This document shows positions 36,495 to 42,364 of a DNA stretch of 42,364 nt, in pieces. The notes under the pieces were generated by a model that saw only the letters and a list, made by a program, of their open reading frames with translations, searched no databases and was not told the origin of the DNA. The stretch comes from JBDIBB01 sp039812685 (lineage in GTDB: Bacteria > Acidobacteriota > Vicinamibacteria > Vicinamibacterales > JAFNAJ01). Location: positions 1 to 42,364 of the forward strand of contig JBDIBB010000020.1 of the NCBI GenBank assembly GCA_039812685.1, written 5' to 3'. Position numbers and translations under genes: made by a program. Every line of letters starts with the position of its first letter. Within the stretch, counting starts at the first letter, position 1.

Positions 36495-37899
36495 GGCCGC
36501 CGTCTCCGCCGGCCGCACGCCGCTCATCGTCGGCAAGCGGCTGTCGGAAGTCACCGAAGACGTCTGCCGCCCGCTCGACACGCGGCCGACCGCCCTGTGG
36601 TGGGCCGGCTTCGTGTTCTCGCTGGCGCTGCTGGGGCTGGGCACCGCCGCCATCGCCTATCAGGTGGCCACCGGCATCGGCACCTGGGGCCTGAACCGCA
36701 CCGTCGGGTGGGCGTTCGACATCACGAACTTCGTCTTCTGGATCGGGATCGGCCACGCCGGCACGCTCATCTCCGCCATCCTGTTCCTCTTCCGCCAGCG
36801 GTGGCGGACGTCGGTGAACCGCGCGGCGGAGGCGATGACGCTCTTCGCCGTGATGTGCGCCGGCATCTTTCCCGTGATCCACATGGGGCGCCCCTGGCTG
36901 TTCTTCTGGATCGCGCCCTATCCCAACGCGCGCGGGACGCTCTGGATGAACTTCCGGTCGCCGCTGGCGTGGGACTTCTTCGCCATCAGCACCTATTTCC
37001 TGATCTCGGCGGTGTTCTGGTACGTCGGGCTGATCCCCGACCTCGCCACCGCGCGCGACCGCACGCCGCCCGGCCTGCGCCGCCGCCTCTACGAGATCTT
37101 CAGCCTCGGCTGGAACGGCTCCTTCCGGACCTGGCACCACTACGAGGTGGTCTACCTGCTGCTGGCGGGGCTGGCGACGCCGCTGGTGATCTCGGTGCAC
37201 ACGATCGTGAGCTGGGACTTCGCCACGTCGGTGATTCCCGGGTGGCACACCACGATCTTCCCGCCCTACTTCGTGGCCGGGGCCATCTTCTCAGGGATGG
37301 CGATGGTGCTGACGCTGATGCTCGTCGCGCGGGTGGTGATGGGCCTGCAGGCCTACATCACGCACCGCCACGTCGACGTCATGTGCAAGCTGATCCTGCT
37401 GACGAGCGGCATCGTGGCGCTCGCCTACGGCACCGAGTTCTTCACCGCGCTCTACTCGGCGAACCAGTACGAGCAGTTCGTGTTCAAGAACCGCGCGCTC
37501 GGGCCCATGGCCTGGGCCTACTGGACGATGGTGAGCTGCAACGTGCTGGCGCCGCAGCTGCTGTGGTTCTCCGCCGTGCGCCGCCGTTTCCTGCTCGTCT
37601 TCATCGTCACGTTGTTCATCAACGTCGGCATGTGGTTCGAGCGTTTCGTCATCATCGTGACCTCCCTGCACCGCGACTACCTGCCGTCGTCCTGGGCCAG
37701 CTATGCGCCCACCTCGATCGAGGTGGCCACGCTGCTGGGCAGCTTCGGGCTGTTCTTCTCGGCGTTCCTGCTGTTCTGCCGGCTGATTCCGGTGATCGCC
37801 ATCGCCGAGGTGAAGAGCGTCGTCGGCACGCCGCCCGCAGGGACGCACGAGCCGGCGCCGGCCGCGGGCCGTCCCGCGCTGTCGGCGGTGGAGGCCTGA
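36487..37899 (+). CDS. actC: ACIII quinol-binding membrane subunit ActC (NrfD-like)
   Basis: A 470-residue integral membrane protein of the NrfD/PsrC family with about ten helices. The N-terminal soluble stretch (VGKRLSEVTEDVCRPLDTRP) is standard for ActC. Conserved ACIII blocks are FWIGIGHAGTLISAILFLFRQRWR (about residues 80-103) with its His-Ala-Gly, GRPWLFFWIAPYPN, WDFFAISTYF, HYEVVYLLLAGLATPLVISVH and YGTEFFTALYS. ActC holds the quinol oxidation site on the periplasmic side and may move protons. It starts within the actB end. The C-terminal 25 residues (PPAGTHEPAPAAGRPA) are a low-complexity tail. Confidence 0.92.
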   Translation: MAEAAVSAGRTPLIVGKRLSEVTEDVCRPLDTRPTALWWAGFVFSLALLGLGTAAIAYQVATGIGTWGLNRTVGWAFDITNFVFWIGIGHAGTLISAILFLFRQRWRTSVNRAAEAMTLFAVMCAGIFPVIHMGRPWLFFWIAPYPNARGTLWMNFRSPLAWDFFAISTYFLISAVFWYVGLIPDLATARDRTPPGLRRRLYEIFSLGWNGSFRTWHHYEVVYLLLAGLATPLVISVHTIVSWDFATSVIPGWHTTIFPPYFVAGAIFSGMAMVLTLMLVARVVMGLQAYITHRHVDVMCKLILLTSGIVALAYGTEFFTALYSANQYEQFVFKNRALGPMAWAYWTMVSCNVLAPQLLWFSAVRRRFLLVFIVTLFINVGMWFERFVIIVTSLHRDYLPSSWASYAPTSIEVATLLGSFGLFFSAFLLFCRLIPVIAIAEVKSVVGTPPAGTHEPAPAAGRPALSAVEA

Positions 37900-37901
37900 T
37901 C

Positions 37902-38432
37902 ATGGCGTATCGCGGCATCCTCGGCGTGTACGCCCGCCAGGAAGACGTGCTGGCCGCCACGACGGCGGCGCGCGAGAGCGGGCTGAAGATCCTCGACGTC
38001 TACACCCCCTACGCCGTGCACGGGCTCGACGAGGCGATGGGCCTTCCGCCCTCCCGCCTCCCGTGGGTGTGCTTCGTCCTCGGGCTGGCCGGCGCCGGGC
38101 TCAAGCTGTGGTTCGAGTTCTGGGCCTCGGCGGTGTCGTGGCCCATCAACGTCGGCGGCAAGCCGTGGGACTCGCTGCCGGCCTTCGTGCCAATCACCTT
38201 CGAGGTGATGGTGCTGTTTGCGGGCATCAGCACGGTGATCGCCTTCATCTGGGTGGTCGGCCTCCGTCCCTGGCGGCGGGCATCGCTCGTGCATCCGGCG
38301 GTCACCGACGATCGGTTCGTGCTGCTGCTCGAGCACACCAACGCCGCCGTGCCGGCCGAGCGCATCAAGGAACTGCTCGCGCGCCATCACGCGGTCGAGG
38401 TCGAGGAGCGCGATCTCGAGGAGGTACCGTGA
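37902..38432 (+). CDS. actD: ACIII membrane subunit ActD
   Basis: A 176-residue DUF3341-type subunit. The soluble N-terminus starts RGILGVYARQEDVLAATTAA and includes DVYTPYAVHGLDEAMGL, the family hallmark. Two transmembrane helices follow (about 52-75 and 98-120) with WPINVGGKPWDSLPAFVPITFE between them. The cytosolic tail ends LLARHHAVEVEER. ActD is a structural part of ACIII without known cofactors. Its stop overlaps the actE start by one base (TGATG). Confidence 0.9.
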   Translation: MAYRGILGVYARQEDVLAATTAARESGLKILDVYTPYAVHGLDEAMGLPPSRLPWVCFVLGLAGAGLKLWFEFWASAVSWPINVGGKPWDSLPAFVPITFEVMVLFAGISTVIAFIWVVGLRPWRRASLVHPAVTDDRFVLLLEHTNAAVPAERIKELLARHHAVEVEERDLEEVP

Positions 38433-39019
38433 TGCGGGTGCGCGCGCTCAACCTGGTGCTGGCCGCGGCCTTCGCGGCGTCGTTCGTCGTGATGTGGGCG
38501 TCGCGGCGCGACGTGCACCAGCCCAACGTCGAGTACTTCCCGGACATGGCGCACTCGCCGCGCTACAACGCCTTCGCGCCCAACCCGGTGTTTGCCGACG
38601 GCAGGACGCTGCAGGCGCCGCCGGAGGGTGCGATCGCGCGCGGTCTGATGCCGGAGCACTTCCAGGCGACGCCGGCCGATGCCGAGCGCGCCGGCCGCGA
38701 GCTGACGAGCCCCTTCGCCGCCGGCGACAACGACGCGCTGGCGCGCGGGCGGCACGTCTACGAGACGTTCTGCGTGCCGTGCCACGGCGCGGCGGGGGGG
38801 GGCGACGGGCCGGTCGCCAGACGCGGTGTGCCGCCGCCGCCGTCGCTGATCGCCGAACACGCGATCGGACTGCCCGACGGCCACCTGTACCACATCATCA
38901 CGTACGGCCAGAACAACATGGCGTCTTACGCGGCTCAAGTCGATCGGGAGGATCGATGGCGGGTGATTCTGTTCGTTCGATCGCTGCAGGCCCAGGCCAC
39001 GGCATCGAGCCAGCCCTAG
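38432..39019 (+). CDS. actE: ACIII monohaem cytochrome c subunit ActE
   Basis: A 195-residue monohaem cytochrome, start ATG 38432 after GAGGAGG. The N-terminal hydrophobic stretch (LVLAAAFAASFVVMWAS) has no obvious lipobox. Typical ActE features are the MXXXPRYNAFAPNPVFADG segment (PDMAHSPRYNAFAPN), VPEGTVAR-like PPEGAIARG, and the haem site C114-C117-H118 (CVPCHGAAGGGDGPV), with axial Met probably in NNMASYA. It sits on the periplasmic face beside ActA and can pass electrons to a terminal acceptor. Its last 64 bases overlap actF in another frame. Confidence 0.92.
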   Translation: MRVRALNLVLAAAFAASFVVMWASRRDVHQPNVEYFPDMAHSPRYNAFAPNPVFADGRTLQAPPEGAIARGLMPEHFQATPADAERAGRELTSPFAAGDNDALARGRHVYETFCVPCHGAAGGGDGPVARRGVPPPPSLIAEHAIGLPDGHLYHIITYGQNNMASYAAQVDREDRWRVILFVRSLQAQATASSQP

Positions 39020-40191
39020 CCGGAACGGCGGCCGCCGGCCGTGCGCTCGAGTTCGGGCGCGTAGCCGGCATCGCGGCGGCCGTCGCCACGGTCGTCCTCG
39101 CCGGCGGCGTGGTGGCCGGCGTGGAGCGCGCCTGGGCGGCGTGGCTCCTCGCCAGCGTCGGCGTCACCACGGCCGGGCTCGGGGGCATCGTGCTCGTCGC
39201 CTCGCTGTACGCCTCGGGGGCGTCCTGGGGCGTCGCCTTCAGGCGCGTGCCCGAGGCGCTGGCCGCGGCCCTGCCGCTGGGCGCCATCGCCCTGTTCGCG
39301 CTGATCCTCGTCGTGCCCGGCGGCGGCTATCCCTGGGCCAGCGGAAACTACGAGTTCCACGGCGGGGCGCTCGCCGCCTTCAAGCAGGCATGGCTCTCGC
39401 GCCCGTTCTTCACCGTGCGCGCCGCGGTCTACCTGCTCGTGTGGATCGCCTTCACGCGCGCCATCCTCGCGCACTCCCGGCGCCAGGACCAGGACGGCGA
39501 CCCGGCACACTCGGCGCGCAACATCAGGCTGTCGGTCGCCTTCATCGTCGTCTTCGCCGTCACCTTCAGCCTGGCGAGCTTCGACTGGATCATGTCGCTC
39601 GAGCCGCACTGGTTCAGCACGATCTTCGGCATGTACAACTTCTCGGGCCTCTTCACCAGCGGTCTGGCGATCGTCGTGCTGCTCGCCGTGTGGCTGCGGC
39701 AGGGGCCGCTGGCGCACGTGGTGACCGACGACCACCTGCACGATCTCGGGAAGCTGCTGTTCGCCTTCAGCTCGTTCTGGATGTACATCTTCTTCAGCCA
39801 GTACATGCTCATCTGGTACGCGCACATCCCCGAGGAGACCAGCTACTACATCCTCCGGACGCGCGGCGCCTACGGTCCGCTGCTGGCCGCCAACGTCACG
39901 CTGAACTGGGTCGTGCCGTTCTTCGTGCTCCTCAGGCGGGGGCCGAAGCGGCGCCACGAACTGATCGTCAAGATGGCCGTCGTGGTGCTCGTGGGACGCT
40001 GGCTGGATCTCTACCTGATGATCGTGCCGCCGCTGGCGCCCGAGGGACCGCCCTTCGGCCTGTGGGAAGTGGCGGGGATCGTCGCGCTGGGTGGCGCGGT
40101 GACCTGGGCCGTGGCGCGCGGCCTGCGCGAGGCCCCTCTGGTTCCGTCCGCCGATCCGCGGCTCGCCGAGAGCCTGCACTATCACGTCTGA
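38956..40191 (+). CDS. actF: ACIII membrane subunit ActF (NrfD-like)
   Basis: A 411-residue integral membrane protein related to ActC, with about ten helices. ATG 38956 is preceded by GGGAGG and lies 64 bases inside actE; the first helix starts near residue 37. Family blocks are SFDWIMSLEPHWFSTIFGMYNFSG (24 residues, about 201-224; key residues Asp-Trp and His), FAFSSFWMYIFFSQYMLIWYAHIPEE and GRWLDLYLMIVPP. The last helices match the proton-path half-channel proposed for ActF, but the residues cannot be confirmed here. This gene closes the act cluster; unlike many ACIII loci it is not followed by cytochrome oxidase genes. Confidence 0.91.
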   Translation: MAGDSVRSIAAGPGHGIEPALAGTAAAGRALEFGRVAGIAAAVATVVLAGGVVAGVERAWAAWLLASVGVTTAGLGGIVLVASLYASGASWGVAFRRVPEALAAALPLGAIALFALILVVPGGGYPWASGNYEFHGGALAAFKQAWLSRPFFTVRAAVYLLVWIAFTRAILAHSRRQDQDGDPAHSARNIRLSVAFIVVFAVTFSLASFDWIMSLEPHWFSTIFGMYNFSGLFTSGLAIVVLLAVWLRQGPLAHVVTDDHLHDLGKLLFAFSSFWMYIFFSQYMLIWYAHIPEETSYYILRTRGAYGPLLAANVTLNWVVPFFVLLRRGPKRRHELIVKMAVVVLVGRWLDLYLMIVPPLAPEGPPFGLWEVAGIVALGGAVTWAVARGLREAPLVPSADPRLAESLHYHV

Positions 40192-40212
40192 TCCGCGCAC
40201 CGGTGGCCGCCC

Positions 40213-41430
40213 ATGACGACGACCACGCCTGCTTCCCGGGCTGAGGCGCCGGCCGGCAGCGGCCGCGCGCTCGTGCTCGCCACGCTGGGCTTCGCACTCT
40301 GCTTCTCGGTGTGGGGCCTGGTCGCACCCCTCGCCCCCACGTTCCGGCAGTTGTACGGCCTCTCGCTCTCGGCCACCGGCGTGCTCGTCGCGGTTCCCGT
40401 GATCCTCGGCTCGCTGCTGCGCATCCCCGCCGGCGTCCTGACCGAGCGCTACGGCGCGCGGGCGGTCTTCCCCTGGCTGTTGGCCTACCTCCTGGTGCCG
40501 CTCGCGATGGCGGCCTGGTCGACCTCGTACGCCACGCTGCTCGGCTCGGCGTTCCTCATCGGCGTCGCCGGCGCGTCCTTCGCCGTGGGCATCCCGTTCG
40601 TCGCCGCATGGTTCCCGCCGCACCGGCAGGGCTTCGCGCTCGGCGTCTACGGCGCCGGCAACATCGGGACCGCCCTGGCCGCCGTGGTTGGGCCGTCGGT
40701 CTCGGCCAGATGGGGATGGCCCTACGCGTTCTGGGTGTTCGTGCCCGTGCTCGTCGGCTACGCCGCCATCTTCTGGCTGTTCGCCCGCAACGCACCAGGC
40801 TTCCGGCCGAGGACGGGAAGTATGGCGCAGCGCCTGCGCGTGCTCATCGATCGCCCGGTGAGCTGGGTGCTCGTGCTCTTCTACTTCGTCACCTTCGGCG
40901 GGTTCGTGGCGATGGGCAGCTTCCTGCCCGCGTTCCTCACGTCGAGCTACGGGCTGACGCTGTCGGATGCCGGCGGGCGGACGGCCGGCTTCGTGCTGAT
41001 GGCCACCCTCGTCCGGCCCATCGGCGGCTGGCTGGCCGACCGGTTCGGCGGGGCCGTCGTGCTGAACGTCGTCTTCGTCTTCGTGGCGCTGTTCGCCGTC
41101 GTCCTCGCGTTCCATCCCGGGATGATCGGGATCACCATCGGGTTCCTCGGATCGGCGGCGGCCCTCGGCGTCGGCAACGGCGCCGTCTTCAAGCTGGTCG
41201 CGGTCTACTTCCCCAGCGAGGCCGGCACGGTCGGCGGCCTGGTGGGCGCCGCCGGCGGACTCGGCGGCTTCTTCCCGCCGCTCGTGCTCGGTCTCGTGTA
41301 CGACGTCACCGGTTCGTACGCGATCGCGTTCATGCTGCTGTCGGAGTTCTCCCTGGCCTGCCTCATCATCAACCTGCTGGTGTTGCAGGGACATACCCAT
41401 CGGTTCGCTGCTGACGCGGCCAGTCCCTGA
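40213..41430 (+). CDS. narK: NarK-type nitrate/nitrite MFS transporter
   Basis: A 405-residue permease with twelve helices of the nitrate/nitrite porter family. The two nitrate-signature regions are present: GVYGAGNIGTALAAVVGPSV in helix 5 and GVGNGAVFKLVAVYFPSEAG (with GGLVGAAGGLGGFFPP after it) in helix 11. The substrate-binding arginines are likely in LRIPAGVLTERYGAR (helix 2) and LVRPIGGWLADRFG (helix 8). Position 21 bases after actF places it in the nar-act operon, as expected for nitrate import or nitrite export. Nitrate/H+ symport versus nitrate/nitrite exchange cannot be told apart by eye. Confidence 0.93.
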   Translation: MTTTTPASRAEAPAGSGRALVLATLGFALCFSVWGLVAPLAPTFRQLYGLSLSATGVLVAVPVILGSLLRIPAGVLTERYGARAVFPWLLAYLLVPLAMAAWSTSYATLLGSAFLIGVAGASFAVGIPFVAAWFPPHRQGFALGVYGAGNIGTALAAVVGPSVSARWGWPYAFWVFVPVLVGYAAIFWLFARNAPGFRPRTGSMAQRLRVLIDRPVSWVLVLFYFVTFGGFVAMGSFLPAFLTSSYGLTLSDAGGRTAGFVLMATLVRPIGGWLADRFGGAVVLNVVFVFVALFAVVLAFHPGMIGITIGFLGSAAALGVGNGAVFKLVAVYFPSEAGTVGGLVGAAGGLGGFFPPLVLGLVYDVTGSYAIAFMLLSEFSLACLIINLLVLQGHTHRFAADAASP

Positions 41431-41480
41431 CGGGCGGCCACGAGACGCGCATGGCTGGACCTGACGGGGAAGGTCGTGCG

Positions 41481-42364
41481 ATGACCGGCGCGCTGCGCGA
41501 TCTGCCGCCCGCGATCTTCGCGCTCGTCATGGCCACCGGCATCGTGTCGGTCGGCGCCGATCAGGCCGGGATCCGCTGGCTGGCGATGGGGCTGCTCGGC
41601 TTCAACGCCGTCGCCTACCCGCTGCTCGTCATCCTCACCGCGCTGCGCGCCTGGTACCACAGGCCGCAGCTGCTGGCGGACCTCACCGATCACCAGCGCG
41701 CGCCGGGCTTCTTCACCATCGTCGCGGGCACGTGCGTGCTCGGCGCGCAGACCCTGAGGCTGACGGGCAGCGTGACGGCCGCCATCGCCATCCTCGTCCT
41801 CGGCCTCGTGCTCTGGGTGCCGCTCACCTACGGCATCTTCACCGCCCTCATCGTCAAGCAGGACAAGCCGGCGCTGGCCGATGGCATCACGGGGGCGTGG
41901 CTGATCGCGGTCGTCGCCACGCAGTCGATCGCGGTGCTCGCCGCGCTGCTGGCGCCGCGGCTGCAGCAGCCGGTTCGCCTCGAGGTGAACTTCCTCGCGC
42001 TGTCGATGTGGCTGTGGGGCGGGATGCTCTACATCTGGATGATCTCGCTCATCTTCTACCGCTACACGTTCTTCCGCTTCTCGCCGGCCGACCTCTCACC
42101 GCCCTACTGGATCAACATGGGGGCGATGGCCATCTCGGCGCTCGCCGGTGCCACGCTGATCGAGAACACGGTGGACGCGCCGTTTCTCCACTCGCTGCTG
42201 CCGTTCCTCAAGGGCTTCACCGTCTTCTTCTGGGCGACCGGCACGTGGTGGGTGCCGATGCTGGTGGTGCTCGCCATCTGGCGACATGCCTATCGCCGGT
42301 TTCCCTTCACCTACGACCCGCTCTACTGGGGTGCCGTGTTCCCGATCGGCATGTACGCCGTCGC
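41481..42364 (+). CDS. TDT/TehA-SLAC1-family transporter (partial, cut by right edge)
   Basis: The frame is open from ATG 41481 to the edge (294 codons). GGGGAAGG 7 bases before it favours this ATG over ATG 41451. About nine hydrophobic helices are visible. The opening LRDLPPAIFALVMATGIVSVG matches the tellurite-resistance/C4-dicarboxylate transporter (TDT) family, whose plant relatives SLAC1/SLAH are nitrate and chloride channels. Other parts are FFTIVAGTCVLGAQ and MWLWGGMLYIWMISLIFYRY. Being 50 bases after narK in a nitrate operon, an anion (nitrate/nitrite) channel role is an attractive inference. Annotation as a tellurite or dicarboxylate transporter would follow the family name only. Confidence 0.75.
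   Translation, partial: MTGALRDLPPAIFALVMATGIVSVGADQAGIRWLAMGLLGFNAVAYPLLVILTALRAWYHRPQLLADLTDHQRAPGFFTIVAGTCVLGAQTLRLTGSVTAAIAILVLGLVLWVPLTYGIFTALIVKQDKPALADGITGAWLIAVVATQSIAVLAALLAPRLQQPVRLEVNFLALSMWLWGGMLYIWMISLIFYRYTFFRFSPADLSPPYWINMGAMAISALAGATLIENTVDAPFLHSLLPFLKGFTVFFWATGTWWVPMLVVLAIWRHAYRRFPFTYDPLYWGAVFPIGMYAV

Overview
The window is GC-rich, densely packed bacterial chromosome with 26 protein genes (the two edge genes are cut). Several traits point to Acidobacteriota, plausibly class Vicinamibacteria: an Oar-type TonB-dependent receptor with an N-terminal carboxypeptidase-like regulatory domain, very large secreted M14 carboxypeptidases, an alternative complex III (ACIII), GTG starts, and starts without a Shine-Dalgarno close to TAnnnT-type -10 boxes. 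This placement is inference from gene content; no rRNA or other marker gene is present. No tRNA, CRISPR array, insertion sequence or prophage was recognised.

Layout. (1) 1-2.45 kb, minus strand: a secreted protein with a carboxypeptidase-regulatory-like domain (cut by the left edge) and a NhaP2-type K+/H+ antiporter with an RCK-C tail. (2) 2.54-5.48 kb, plus: a GAF-PAS histidine kinase overlapping an NtrC-type sigma-54 response regulator. (3) 5.8-22.6 kb, plus: a peptide-scavenging island made of giant M14 peptidase A, an Oar-like TonB receptor, giant M14 peptidase B, hydantoinase/oxoprolinase subunits A and B, and an MFS permease. The first two share an upstream palindromic element (TGTTRCAACA-N3-YGTTGC). 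(4) 22.7-24.1 kb: AcvB, a two-domain VirJ-type lysyl-phosphatidylglycerol hydrolase. (5) 24.2-24.9 kb: RIC/YtfE iron-sulphur repair protein behind a predicted class-II CRP/FNR-type promoter. (6) 25.1-42.4 kb: one apparent operon, rrf2-narC-narGHJI-actABCDEF-narK-TDT channel, with most junctions overlapping or only a few bases apart.

How it may work. In the island, peptides would be trimmed outside the cell or in the periplasm by the twin M14 enzymes, products would enter through the TonB receptor, and cyclic amides such as 5-oxoproline or hydantoins would be opened by HyuAB after uptake by the MFS permease. In the nitrate operon, cytoplasmic-facing NarGHI reduces nitrate with quinol, NarC is an anchored dihaem cytochrome c, and ACIII (ActA-F) carries quinol electrons into the cytochrome c pool, where it could replace a bc1 complex for later denitrification steps. 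NarK and a TehA/SLAC1-type channel would move nitrate or nitrite. RIC and the cysteine-rich Rrf2 regulator fit a nitrosative-stress setting. The two most notable points are the fusion of a complete nar cluster with a complete ACIII cluster without terminal oxidase genes between or directly after them, and the twin-peptidase/TonB island with its shared operator-like element.
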